Under the pieces are notes generated by a model. The model did no database searches and was not told the DNA's origin. It saw only the letters and a list, made by a program, of their open reading frames with translations. Below are positions 22,821-31,331 of a stretch of DNA of 40,849 nt, piece by piece (the stretch's first letter is position 1; each line of letters starts with the position of its first letter). Location of the stretch: NCBI GenBank assembly GCA_045603745.1, contig JAZUMQ010000048.1, forward strand, positions 1 to 40,849, in the 5' to 3' direction. Source of the stretch: RGIG995 sp045603745 (GTDB lineage: Bacteria; Bacillota; Clostridia; Oscillospirales; UBA644). The translations under genes and the position numbers were made by a program.

Positions 22821-23528
22821 ATGATTCGTCTCGATGACCTTTTTGTTCACGGTTGGAAGATTTATCAGGACACCGACGGTTTTTGTTTTGGTACGGACGC
22901 AATTCTGCTCTCTTCCTTTGCCGCGGAAAAAAGATTTTCTTCCGCCGTTGATTTGTGTTGCGGTACGGGGATATTGCCCCTTCTTTTAGCCGCAAACGAT
23001 TGTGCGAAACAGGTATACGGTGTGGATATTTCAAGTGCCTGCACCGATCTTGCAAAAAAATCCGTTGAATTCAACGGTCTGAATCAAAAAATTACGATTC
23101 TTTGCGAAGATTTAAAACAAACTTCACTTCCTTCCGGGAAGTTTGATCTGGTCACTGCGAATCCCCCTTATTTTTTACCGGGTACCGGAAAGACCGCCCG
23201 ACAGACGGTGGAATCTTCCCGACGAGAAGAAACCTGCACTTTTTCCGATGTTGCCGCCGCCGCTTCTCGGTTACTTCGTTTTGGCGGACGGTTTTGTTTC
23301 GTGTTCAAACCGGAGCGCTTAACCGAGGCAATGACCACTTGCGCCGAAGTAAATCTGGAACCAAAAGTGCTTCGTTTGATCTATCCAAAAATGGATAGAT
23401 CCCCGGAATTGTTTTTAATGGAATGTAAAAAGGGCGCCGCTCCCGGATTGAAGTGTGAACCGCCCTTTGTATTATACGATGAATCGGGAAGCGAAACGAA
23501 ACGGTTTCAATCGGTTCACCGCTTTTGA
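22821..23528 (+). CDS. trmN6: tRNA1(Val) adenine-37 N6-methyltransferase family
   Basis: A 235-residue cytoplasmic methyltransferase of the TrmN6/YfiC family. SAM motif VDLCCGTGIL at about 43-52, acidic GVDIS near 67-71 and catalytic NPPY at 114-117, the signature of N6-adenine methylation. The N-terminal FCFGTDAILL is typical. It modifies tRNA in E. coli; the same substrate is assumed. ATG start after AGGAGGG. Its end overlaps the upstream TTG of the rsmI reading frame, and rsmI follows at 15 bases, so the two are co-transcribed, as commonly seen in Firmicutes. Confidence 0.88.
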   Translation: MIRLDDLFVHGWKIYQDTDGFCFGTDAILLSSFAAEKRFSSAVDLCCGTGILPLLLAANDCAKQVYGVDISSACTDLAKKSVEFNGLNQKITILCEDLKQTSLPSGKFDLVTANPPYFLPGTGKTARQTVESSRREETCTFSDVAAAASRLLRFGGRFCFVFKPERLTEAMTTCAEVNLEPKVLRLIYPKMDRSPELFLMECKKGAAPGLKCEPPFVLYDESGSETKRFQSVHRF

Positions 23529-23542
23529 AAGAAGGTAAAACT

Positions 23543-24376
23543 ATGGAAAAGGTATCTCTGTGGCTCGTTGCCACTCCCATAGGAAACCGTGGAGATCTAT
23601 CTCCCCGGGCGTTGGAGGTATTGAATGACGTGGATTTTATTGCCGCCGAAGATACCCGTAATTCCGGAACGCTGCTTTCTTCTTTCGGAATCAAGAAACC
23701 CATGATCAGTTATTTTGATCACAACCGAAAAGCTCACGGAGAGAAGATTCTCTCTCGGCTCAAGGCAGGGGAGACCTGCGCCTTGATTACTGACGCCGGC
23801 ATGCCCGCCGTCTCCGATCCGGGAGAAGACCTGGTTTCCGATTGTATTGATCTCGGACTTCGGGTCAGTGCCGTTCCCGGTCCGTGTGCTTTTGTTACTG
23901 CCCTTGCGATGTCGGGACTCCCTTCCCGCCGCTTTACCTTTGAAGGCTTTTTGCCTACGGTTAAAAAAGAAAAAACGGTACTTTTTGAAGCATTAAAAAC
24001 AGAACCTCGTACCATGATCTTTTACGAAGCTCCTCACCGACTCCGAGAAACGCTATCGGAATTTGAATCGGTTTTCGGTTCCGATCGGCGGATTGCTTGC
24101 GTGCGGGAAATTACCAAAATTTACGAGGAATGTGTTCGCTCCACCCTTTCCGAGGCTATTGAACGGTATGAGAATGCCGATCCTCGCGGGGAATTCGTTT
24201 TGGTCGTAGAAGGATATTCTCCGGAAGAACAACCGACTCCCGATGAAGAACAAATCCTTGCTCTTTGGCGGAAAAAAGAAGCCGAGGGAATGGGGAAAAG
24301 TGCTGCTGCAAAATCCATCGCAAAAGAGTATTCTCTGTCCAAACAGGAAGTTTACGATCTTATTAAGGAGTTATGA
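23543..24376 (+). CDS. rsmI: 16S rRNA cytidine-1402 2'-O-methyltransferase
   Basis: A 277-residue tetrapyrrole-methylase-fold enzyme that methylates the ribose of C1402 in the 30S decoding centre. Landmarks are LVATPIGNRGDLSPRAL near the start, AAEDTRNS, the SAM loop ITDAGMPAVSDPGEDL, VPGPCAFVTAL, FEGFLP, and IFYEAPHRL with REITKIYEE in the second half. The ATG at 23543 is chosen because AGAAGGT precedes it, while the TTG 18 bases earlier lies in the trmN6 stop region. Followed after three bases by luxS. Confidence 0.95.
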   Translation: MEKVSLWLVATPIGNRGDLSPRALEVLNDVDFIAAEDTRNSGTLLSSFGIKKPMISYFDHNRKAHGEKILSRLKAGETCALITDAGMPAVSDPGEDLVSDCIDLGLRVSAVPGPCAFVTALAMSGLPSRRFTFEGFLPTVKKEKTVLFEALKTEPRTMIFYEAPHRLRETLSEFESVFGSDRRIACVREITKIYEECVRSTLSEAIERYENADPRGEFVLVVEGYSPEEQPTPDEEQILALWRKKEAEGMGKSAAAKSIAKEYSLSKQEVYDLIKEL

Positions 24377-24379
24377 TTT

Positions 24380-24829
24380 ATGGAAACCATCGCCAGTTTT
24401 GAAGTTGATCATACTGTATTGAAGCCGGGGATTTATCTTTCTCGGGTGGATCATGGGGTGCGAACCTACGATATTCGTGTCACCTTGCCCAACAAGGAAT
24501 TTTTGCCCAATCCCGCAATGCATACCATTGAACATCTTTTTGCCGTCCACGCCCGAAACGGCGAAAAGGGAGATAAGATCATTTACTTCGGACCCATGGG
24601 GTGTCGTACCGGATTTTATCTTCTTATGGTAAATAATACCGATGCCGAAGCGGTGGAATTGATTCAGGAAACCTTTTCCTTTATTGCGTCTTATGAGGGC
24701 GAGATTCCCGGCACTGCAGAAAAGGAATGCGGAAATTATCGGGAACACGATCTTGCGACCGCCAAATCCATTGCCGCTGATTATTGTTCCATAATTAAAG
24801 ATTGGTCTGCCGATCGGATTTCTTATTGA
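24380..24829 (+). CDS. luxS: S-ribosylhomocysteine lyase (autoinducer-2 synthase)
   Basis: A 149-residue cytoplasmic metalloenzyme that splits S-ribosylhomocysteine to homocysteine and DPD, the AI-2 precursor. Metal and catalytic residues are intact: HTIEH at 48-52 (H48, E51, H52), catalytic C75 in GPMGCRTGFYL, and C117 in ECGNYREHDL. ATG with AAGGAG at good spacing; it starts three bases after rsmI, so it belongs to the trmN6-rsmI-luxS run. No pfs or other methyl-cycle gene is adjacent. Confidence 0.96.
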   Translation: METIASFEVDHTVLKPGIYLSRVDHGVRTYDIRVTLPNKEFLPNPAMHTIEHLFAVHARNGEKGDKIIYFGPMGCRTGFYLLMVNNTDAEAVELIQETFSFIASYEGEIPGTAEKECGNYREHDLATAKSIAADYCSIIKDWSADRISY

Positions 24830-24859
24830 CAAATCTGTAAATTTAATCGTACGTTTTGG

Positions 24860-24897
24860 GGAATTTTCATCTCATTTCCGAGAAAGATGAAAATTCC
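24860..24897 (+). terminator. terminator after luxS
   Basis: Perfect 13-bp stem GGAATTTTCATCT / AGATGAAAATTCC with a 12-base loop, followed by TCTTGCTTTTATT. Confidence 0.7.
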
Positions 24898-24899
24898 TC

Positions 24900-24928
24900 T
24901 TGCTTTTATTACGTTTTTATTATATAAT
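24900..24928 (+). promoter_or_regulatory. promoter of the M23 endopeptidase gene
   Basis: TTGCTT 24900-24905, a 17-base spacer, TATAAT 24923-24928. It overlaps the tail of the luxS terminator. Confidence 0.65.
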
Positions 24929-25008
24929 ATTATAATAAATATGCGTTCACTTTGGCGCATGAGGGATCTTGTGCGTCTCTGTTCTGTTTTACTTTTTAAG
25001 GAGGATTT

Positions 25009-26589
25009 ATGCCGAACCAATTTCGGAATGAGGCGGATCTCCCTCGCCCTCGGCGAAGGATTTCCTTCTTCCGCCGTTTGCGTAAGAAGTATTATGCTTT
25101 GCGCCGGCGAAAAATGCGTGCCCATCAAGAGAAGTTCCGACACATGACCGTTCGCAGTACTTCTCCTTGGTACCGTCTTTTATTGCTTTTTCAACGCGGG
25201 TTTCATTATTTCCGTACTCTGGTTTCTGCGGTCTTTACCTTTTTGTCTCCCGCTATTTTCCCATTGTTGGGAATTGCATTGATCTGTGGAGTTTTGTGGT
25301 TCTTCTCTAATTATTCCGTGGGACTTGCCGTGGGTGTTGGAGATAACGTGATCGGTTATGTGGAAAATTCCGCTCGATACAGTCGCATCAGCGATCAGGT
25401 TGAAACCCGGGTAAAACAGGAAAGTGTTGCTCAGACCGGCGAGGAATTATATCTCGTGGAAGCTTTCCCCACCTTGCGTTATGCCATTGTGGAAAAGGAC
25501 GAGTTTACCCAGGATCAAGATTTGTTTGCCGCCCTGTATACTATGGCGTCAGAATATACCCGCCGATCTTACGGTTTGTTTATTGACGGCGAATTGGTGG
25601 CAACCAGCAAAGACCGTTCTGTGATTGACGCAGTAATTGAAAACGTTTTACAATATTACGTGATGGATCCCGAAGAGGATAATTTGGAGATCATCAATTA
25701 CGTTGAGGTAATCAAAGGGGAATACGCCCCCTCGTATGATTTGGGGTATCGCCGAATCCTCGATTTGTTTAAGACCGGGCCGAATCTTAAGTCTTATACT
25801 GTTGTCAAAGGCGATACGTTGAATTCTCTTGCAGAGCGTTCCGGAATCAGCGTTCCTGTTTTGCGGTTGCTCAACGAGATTCCCGTGGGGAAGGACGTCC
25901 GAACCGGACAAGTTATTTTCTACGGAAAACCGTACTTGCAATTGACGGTGAAAAACACTATGACCGTCACCTCTGCGGAAACCGTTCCTTTTGAAACGGA
26001 ATATTCTTATTCTTCGGATTATTACGAAGGCACCAAAAAGATTTTGTCTAAGGGCACGGAAGGGATTTATGAAGTTGTTTCCCATAACGTCTACGTAAAC
26101 GGAAAAGCATCTTCCACCAACGTTGTCTCCCGAACGAAGATCAAAGATTCCGTGGCACAAAAGGTTTTGGTTGGAACCAAACCCATTGCGCCTTCCGGAA
26201 AATTTATCTTCCCGTTGAAATCTTATAAATATATTTCTTCCCCCTTTGGTTGGCGTTGGTTACGGGGTTCTCGAAATTACCACCAAGGATTGGATATTGC
26301 CGCTTCTTACGGTACTCCTATCTACGCCGCCGATGCCGGTACGGTTACCTTTGCCGGTTGGGATCGTTCCCTCGGTTGGTGCGTTAAAATCGACCACGGA
26401 AACGGAATTATATCTATCTACGGTCACGCGTCGTCTTTGGCAGACGGTATGTATGCCGGAAAGAAAGTCTATCAGGGAGAGACGGTTTCTTACGTAGGCA
26501 GTACCGGAAACAGTACCGGGAATCACCTGCACTTTGCTTTGTATCTGAAATCGTCCCGTACCTACTTGGATCCGCAGAAATATCTGTAA
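25009..26589 (+). CDS. membrane-anchored LysM-G5-M23 peptidoglycan endopeptidase
   Basis: A 526-residue wall enzyme. It has an unusually arginine-rich cytoplasmic head (residues 1-50), an internal TM segment (about 72-104), an unrecognised outer region (about 110-255), LysM at 263-307 (YTVVKGDTLNSLAERSGI), a G5 domain at about 315-392, then M23 peptidase at 395-526. The zinc and catalytic set is H425 and D429 in HQGLD, H473 in YGHAS, and H506/H508 in NHLHF, so it should be active in cutting cross-links. ATG with AAGGAGG. It leads a run into murA, consistent with coordinated wall growth. Confidence 0.93.
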   Translation: MPNQFRNEADLPRPRRRISFFRRLRKKYYALRRRKMRAHQEKFRHMTVRSTSPWYRLLLLFQRGFHYFRTLVSAVFTFLSPAIFPLLGIALICGVLWFFSNYSVGLAVGVGDNVIGYVENSARYSRISDQVETRVKQESVAQTGEELYLVEAFPTLRYAIVEKDEFTQDQDLFAALYTMASEYTRRSYGLFIDGELVATSKDRSVIDAVIENVLQYYVMDPEEDNLEIINYVEVIKGEYAPSYDLGYRRILDLFKTGPNLKSYTVVKGDTLNSLAERSGISVPVLRLLNEIPVGKDVRTGQVIFYGKPYLQLTVKNTMTVTSAETVPFETEYSYSSDYYEGTKKILSKGTEGIYEVVSHNVYVNGKASSTNVVSRTKIKDSVAQKVLVGTKPIAPSGKFIFPLKSYKYISSPFGWRWLRGSRNYHQGLDIAASYGTPIYAADAGTVTFAGWDRSLGWCVKIDHGNGIISIYGHASSLADGMYAGKKVYQGETVSYVGSTGNSTGNHLHFALYLKSSRTYLDPQKYL

Positions 26590-26618
26590 TTTATCATAAA
26601 TTTTTTGAGGTGTTCGTT

Positions 26619-27923
26619 TTGGAAAAATTCATTATTCACGGAGGCAATCCCTTGGAAGGCGTTGTGACGGTCAGTGGAAGTAAGAATTCTGCTGTCGGAA
26701 TTATCCCCGCCACCGTTCTTGTCAAAGGTCCTTGTGTCCTCGATAACGTACCTGAAATCAGCGACGTATTCCTCTTATTTGAAATTCTCCGTTCCTTTGG
26801 AGCAGAGGTCACCCGATTGGAAAAGTCCACCTATCGTATCGACTGTTCCTCCATCAGCCAGCCCGTGGTTGCCGACCAAGATGCAGTGCGTAAAATGCGA
26901 GCATCTTATTATCTCATCGGCGCATTGCTCGGACGATTTGGAAACGCGAAGGTGGGGCTCCCCGGTGGGTGTGATTTCGGTTCCCGCCCCATCGACCAAC
27001 ACATCAAAGGATTTGAGTCTTTGGGTGCAAAGGTTACGGTGGATCTGGAAGATTGCAACGTAATTGCCGAATCCGATGGATTGAGTCCTGCTTCCATCTA
27101 TTTTGATATTGTCAGCGTGGGCGCTACCGTTAACGTTATGCTTGCCGCGGTAGGGGTTCCGGGAAAAGTTACGATTGAAAATGCCGCAAAGGAACCTCAC
27201 GTGGTTGATATTGCAAACTTTTTGAATGCCATGGGAGCCGACATCAAAGGTGCCGGGACCAATGTTATTCGGATCAACGGTGGTCGAGAATTAAAGGGCG
27301 GTCGTTACGAAATCGTTCCCGATCAGATCGAAGCGGGAACCTATATGGTTGCCGCCGCCATTGCCGGAGGCAGAGTAGAAGTGAAAAATGTCATTCCAAA
27401 GCACATGGAATCCATCTCTGCCAAATTGGAAGAAGCAGGCGTAGGAATTGAAGAATTGGACGATTCGATTATCGTTACCCGCCTTGATCGTCCCGAGCGT
27501 ATCAACGTTAAAACCCAACCCTATCCCGGATTTCCCACGGATATGCAACCTCAGTTTGCTACCATGCTCACTACCGCAGTCGGCGCTTCGGTGATTACCG
27601 AAGGGGTCTACGATCAGCGCTTCCGCTATGCCGCAGAATTGCGGAAAATGGGTGCGAAAATTGAGGTGGACGGTAACGTCTGTGTCATTGACGGCGTGGA
27701 AAAATTGTACGGTGCATCGGTTCGTGCCTGCGATCTTCGGGCAGGGGTCTCTATGGTTCTTGCCGGTCTTGCCGCCGACGGTGTCACCGAAGTTTCCGAG
27801 ATTCGCCACATCGAACGGGGATATGAGGGTTTGGTGGAAAAACTTCGGTCTTTGGGTGCTGACATCGAGAAGATCGACGATGGAATTTCTTCGGAAACTT
27901 GTAGCACGGAGTGCCTGAAGTGA
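26619..27923 (+). CDS. murA: UDP-N-acetylglucosamine 1-carboxyvinyltransferase
   Basis: First committed step of peptidoglycan synthesis, adding enolpyruvate from PEP to UDP-GlcNAc; 434 residues. K22-N23 in SGSKNSA binds substrate; C118 in GGCDFGSRPIDQH is the PEP-reactive, fosfomycin-sensitive cysteine, present here; the YDQRFRYAAEL block matches the D305-type region. The TTG at 26619 is chosen, since GAGGTG (26607-26612) has correct spacing; the GTG at 26610 overlaps that ribosome site. Its end overlaps walJ as GTGA. Firmicutes often carry two MurA paralogues, and only this one is in the window. Confidence 0.95.
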   Translation: MEKFIIHGGNPLEGVVTVSGSKNSAVGIIPATVLVKGPCVLDNVPEISDVFLLFEILRSFGAEVTRLEKSTYRIDCSSISQPVVADQDAVRKMRASYYLIGALLGRFGNAKVGLPGGCDFGSRPIDQHIKGFESLGAKVTVDLEDCNVIAESDGLSPASIYFDIVSVGATVNVMLAAVGVPGKVTIENAAKEPHVVDIANFLNAMGADIKGAGTNVIRINGGRELKGGRYEIVPDQIEAGTYMVAAAIAGGRVEVKNVIPKHMESISAKLEEAGVGIEELDDSIIVTRLDRPERINVKTQPYPGFPTDMQPQFATMLTTAVGASVITEGVYDQRFRYAAELRKMGAKIEVDGNVCVIDGVEKLYGASVRACDLRAGVSMVLAGLAADGVTEVSEIRHIERGYEGLVEKLRSLGADIEKIDDGISSETCSTECLK

Positions 27924-28717
27924 GCCGACTGAAAGTTTGCACCCTCGTTAGTGGCAGCAGTGCTAACTGTACTTACGTAGAGGTGGACGGTTGCGGTCTT
28001 TTGATTGATGCCGGTGCCGGAATTCGTCGTACCGAGGCTTTGCTGAATTCCGTGGATTCTTCGTTGTCGAAAGTCAAGGGGATTTTTATCACTCACGAAC
28101 ATTCCGACCACATCTCCGGATTGAAGACCATTACGAAAAAATACCGTATCCCTATTTTAGCCAATCAAAGAACGCTGGACGAGATTTCTTATTGTCTTCC
28201 CGAAGTGGATTCCGATTTGTTTTGCGTTCTTCCCACCGGCGGGAATGCCAAAAGCGGATCTTTTGCCGTCACTTCGTTTCCCTGCATGCACGACTCTGTG
28301 GAATGTACCGGATACGTTATCGACACCGGAATTTGTCGCGTCGGCGTGTCTACCGATCTTGGCGAGATTACCGATTCTGTTCGCAATGCCTTAAATGGCT
28401 GTAAAGTATTGGTTTTTGAAGCCAATCACGATATTGATATGCTCCGCAACGGTTCCTATCCCTATTCTCTCAAACAACGGATCTCCGGTCCCAACGGACA
28501 CCTTTCCAATCAGCAGTGCGGAGAGGGGTTAACGGAATTTGTCCAAAATGGGGCGGAACAAATTTATTTGGCACACCTGAGCAAGGACAACAATACCGAA
28601 TCCCTTTGCCGTTGCACCGTGGAAAATATTTTGCGTCGGTCGGGAATCGAAGCGGAAAAAGACGTCCGCGTCCGGATCTCTCCCCGAAGCGAACGATCTG
28701 AGGTGTTTACCTTATGA
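27920..28717 (+). CDS. walJ: WalJ/YycJ-type metallo-beta-lactamase-fold hydrolase
   Basis: A 265-residue MBL-fold protein with the metal motif HEHSDH (near residue 58) and further conserved residues in MHDSVECTGY, STDLGEIT and FEANHD near the C-terminal half. The WalJ/YycJ group is a probable DNA/RNA nuclease linked to replication-wall coordination. The start is GTG at 27920 overlapping the murA stop (GTGA), with CGGAG eight to nine bases upstream; an earlier GTG at 27911 lacks spacing. Followed by rlmH with ATGA overlap, the same neighbour order seen at the end of Bacillus wal loci, though walRK is not here. Confidence 0.9.
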   Translation: MSRLKVCTLVSGSSANCTYVEVDGCGLLIDAGAGIRRTEALLNSVDSSLSKVKGIFITHEHSDHISGLKTITKKYRIPILANQRTLDEISYCLPEVDSDLFCVLPTGGNAKSGSFAVTSFPCMHDSVECTGYVIDTGICRVGVSTDLGEITDSVRNALNGCKVLVFEANHDIDMLRNGSYPYSLKQRISGPNGHLSNQQCGEGLTEFVQNGAEQIYLAHLSKDNNTESLCRCTVENILRRSGIEAEKDVRVRISPRSERSEVFTL

Positions 28718-29148
28718 TGACGGTTAAAGTGGTTTGCGTCGGCACGTTGAAAGAGGCCTATTGGCGAGAGGCCTGTGCCGAATACGAAAAGCGCCTTTCC
28801 GCTTTTTGTAAGTTTAAGTGTGTTGCATTGCCCGAATCTACGCTTTCTCAGGAGAAAGATGCAATTTTGAAGGAATGCGAAGGATTCGTCGTCGCCCTTT
28901 GTGTGGAAGGGAAACCCATGACGTCGGAAGGACTGGCGGAAAAGATGGCCGCCGTTTCCCAAATTTCCTCAAAGATTACCTTCGTAATCGGTTCTTCTTG
29001 CGGTTTGGACAGTGAAGTCAAACAACGCGCCGATCTTCGTCTTTCTTTTTCTTCTTTTACGTTTCCTCATCAGATGATGCGTGTGATTCTTCTCGAACAA
29101 ATTTACCGCGCATTTACGATTCAACGCAATATGACGTATCACAAATAA
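28714..29148 (+). CDS. rlmH: 23S rRNA pseudouridine-1915 N3-methyltransferase
   Basis: A 144-residue SPOUT-fold enzyme that methylates pseudouridine 1915 in helix 69 of 23S rRNA. The trefoil-knot region FVIGSSCGLD with FSSFTFPHQMMRVILLEQIYRA is diagnostic, including the C-terminal ending QRNMTYHK that closes the active site as Y-H-K. The start is an ATG overlapping walJ's stop, with GAGGTG upstream. Dimeric in known members. Confidence 0.96.
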   Translation: MMTVKVVCVGTLKEAYWREACAEYEKRLSAFCKFKCVALPESTLSQEKDAILKECEGFVVALCVEGKPMTSEGLAEKMAAVSQISSKITFVIGSSCGLDSEVKQRADLRLSFSSFTFPHQMMRVILLEQIYRAFTIQRNMTYHK

Positions 29149-29192
29149 ATGTAAAATCGGAATATTATATCCATAAAAGGAGTTATACTATA

Positions 29193-29450
29193 ATGAAAAC
29201 GTTTGATTTTACGCCTAAAGGCGTTTGTTCCCGGGGAATTCATTTGGAAGTTGATGAAACCAATACCGTTACTTCCGTGAAATTTACCGGTGGTTGTTCC
29301 GGAAATACCCAAGGTGTTGCTCGCCTTGCCGAAGGACGCAAGGTTGATGACGTCATCGAAATTTTAAAAGGAATCCGCTGTGGCATGAAGACGACTTCTT
29401 GTCCCGACCAGTTGGCGTGCGCCTTGGAAGAGTTTAAAAAATCCCTGTGA
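29193..29450 (+). CDS. TSCPD-domain (TIGR03905-type) protein
   Basis: An 85-residue protein with the cysteine pattern seen in TSCPD-domain proteins related to the C-terminus of class II ribonucleotide reductases: C12, GGCSGN at 34-39, RCGMKTTSCPDQLA at about 62-75. Known members are small standalone clostridial proteins of unknown role; a regulatory or metal-binding function is speculative. ATG with AAAAGGAG. Its leader CCATAAAAGGAGT (29171-29183) is repeated exactly before the next gene (29454-29466). Confidence 0.85.
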   Translation: MKTFDFTPKGVCSRGIHLEVDETNTVTSVKFTGGCSGNTQGVARLAEGRKVDDVIEILKGIRCGMKTTSCPDQLACALEEFKKSL

Positions 29451-29474
29451 TCCCCATAAAAGGAGTATATTAGT

Positions 29475-31163
29475 ATGAATGCGATGTTTCAACGCTGGTT
29501 GTCTTCTCCTGTTGTCGATGCCGAAACCAAGGCAGAGTTGACCGCCATTGCTGAAAACGAAAAAGAAATCATCAGCCGTTTTGGTTCTAAGCTGACCTTT
29601 GGTACGGCAGGCTTGCGCGGTATTCTCGGAGCCGGAACCAATCGAATGAATATATATGTGGTGCGCCATGCCACCCAAGGTCTTGCGTCCTTGATTCGCA
29701 AGACCGGGGAAGAAGCCTGCGCCCGCGGAGTCGTAGTGGGACACGATTGTCGAATTATGTCCCGTGAATTTGCAGTGGAGGCTTGTCGGGTATTGACTGC
29801 AAACGGCATAAAAACATATCTGTTTGACGAGCTTCGTCCCACTCCCGAAATTTCTTTTGCTATTCGGGAATTGAATTGTATTGCCGGTATCAATATCACC
29901 GCTTCCCATAACCCCAAGGAATACAACGGTTATAAGGTCTATTGGGAAGATGGCGCTCAGTTATCCTTGGAACAGGCGGATACGGTTTACGAATCTATCT
30001 GTTCCGACGATATTTTTGACGACGTTAAGGTCTCTACCGTAGAAGAAATGGAAGAAAGCACCGTCATTCTCGGCAAAGATTTTGATGAAAAATTCCTTGC
30101 TTGCGTTTTGGATTGCGTCATTGATTCCGATACCATTTTCCGTCAAAAAGATATGACGATCATCTTCACACCCTTCCATGGAACGGGGTATCGCCTTGTG
30201 CCGGAAGCTTTGAAGCGTGCCGGTTTTGAAAATGTCACCTGTGTTCCCGAACAAATGGTTCTTTCCGGGGAATTTCCTACGGTGGCTTCTCCCAATCCTG
30301 AAAACAAAGAGGGATTTGCCATTGCCATGAAGCTGGCTGACGAAAAGGGTGCGGATTTTATTATCGGCACCGACCCCGACGCAGATCGTGTCGGCGTTAT
30401 CGTTCGGGACAAAGACGGACAATTTATTGCATTGACCGGGAATCAAACGGGAGTTCTTCTCCTAGATTACGTTCTTGGCGCCCGGAAAAAGACCGGAAAT
30501 CTTCCGAAAAACGCCGCCGCTGTCAAATCTCTTGTTTCCACAGAAATGGCGACCGCAGTGTGTGAAAAATACGGTGTAACGCTCTTTAACGTGTTGACCG
30601 GTTTTAAATTTATCGGCGAGAAAATTAAAGAATTTGAAGCTTCGGGAGAATATACCTACGTTTTCGGATTTGAGGAATCTTACGGTTATCTTTCCGGGAC
30701 TTATGCCCGGGACAAAGATGCCGTTGCCGCATCTCTTTTGATTGCTGAAATGGCTGCTCACTACAGAGAGAAAGGAATGACCCTTGCCGATGCTCTGAAT
30801 TCTTTGTACGATGAACTCGGTTTTTATGTGGATAAAACCCTTTCGGTCACCTTGCAGGGCTTTGACGCTTCAGAAAAGATTAAGGCACTCATGGATCGGC
30901 TTTGTACGGTTTGCCCCGATGGTTTTGCCGATATTGCTTTGGATGAGGTGTATGATCTAAACAAGGGTGCTATGGGCTTCCCCAAGGCGAATGTGATCTA
31001 TTATCGTCTGGTTGACGGTTCTGTGATTATTGTCCGTCCTTCCGGAACGGAACCAAAAGTTAAAATTTACATTTTGGTTCGGGAAGCCAACAGGGAAGAA
31101 GCGGAAAAGAAAGTGGAATTTTTGCGTTCCGATTTCTATTCCTTTGCTGAAATTGATGCCTGA
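29475..31163 (+). CDS. pgcA: phospho-sugar mutase (phosphoglucomutase type)
   Basis: A 562-residue alpha-D-phosphohexomutase converting glucose-6-phosphate to glucose-1-phosphate. Landmarks: FGTAGLRG at 42-49, phosphoserine S144 in TASHNPKEYNGYK, metal loop GTDPDADRVG with D300, D302 and D304, sugar-binding FGFEESYGY, and phosphate-binding PSGTEPK near the end. The length fits the PgcA group that feeds UDP-glucose, glycolipid and wall polymers. ATG with AAAGGAG. Co-transcribed with the TSCPD gene; a strong terminator follows. Confidence 0.93.
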   Translation: MNAMFQRWLSSPVVDAETKAELTAIAENEKEIISRFGSKLTFGTAGLRGILGAGTNRMNIYVVRHATQGLASLIRKTGEEACARGVVVGHDCRIMSREFAVEACRVLTANGIKTYLFDELRPTPEISFAIRELNCIAGINITASHNPKEYNGYKVYWEDGAQLSLEQADTVYESICSDDIFDDVKVSTVEEMEESTVILGKDFDEKFLACVLDCVIDSDTIFRQKDMTIIFTPFHGTGYRLVPEALKRAGFENVTCVPEQMVLSGEFPTVASPNPENKEGFAIAMKLADEKGADFIIGTDPDADRVGVIVRDKDGQFIALTGNQTGVLLLDYVLGARKKTGNLPKNAAAVKSLVSTEMATAVCEKYGVTLFNVLTGFKFIGEKIKEFEASGEYTYVFGFEESYGYLSGTYARDKDAVAASLLIAEMAAHYREKGMTLADALNSLYDELGFYVDKTLSVTLQGFDASEKIKALMDRLCTVCPDGFADIALDEVYDLNKGAMGFPKANVIYYRLVDGSVIIVRPSGTEPKVKIYILVREANREEAEKKVEFLRSDFYSFAEIDA

Positions 31164-31173
31164 TAACTTGTAA

Positions 31174-31238
31174 AAAGCGGAAATGATGCTCTTGGTTTTA
31201 GAGAAAAAGAGTGTTATTTCCGCTTTCTTTTCTTTTTT
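31174..31238 (+). terminator. terminator of the wall/phosphomutase run
   Basis: A 20-bp stem between 31174-31193 and 31207-31226 with three G-U pairs, followed by a T-rich tail (TCTTTTCTTTTTT). Confidence 0.85.
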
Positions 31239-31259
31239 GTGACTTTTTACAAAATACCA

Positions 31260-31288
31260 TTGACAAATCCGCCTTTTTTATCTATAAT
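31260..31288 (+). promoter_or_regulatory. consensus promoter of the TIM-barrel isomerase gene
   Basis: TTGACA 31260-31265, a 17-base spacer, TATAAT 31283-31288: exact consensus. Confidence 0.88.
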
Positions 31289-31331
31289 TAAATCAATAAG
31301 AAACCGAAAATCGGTTGTGGAGGTATATGTT

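Noticed and set aside
29171..29466. Identical 13-base leader before the TSCPD and phosphomutase genes as a regulatory repeat
   Set aside because: It consists mostly of the ribosome-site context and is too short to claim as a regulatory element.
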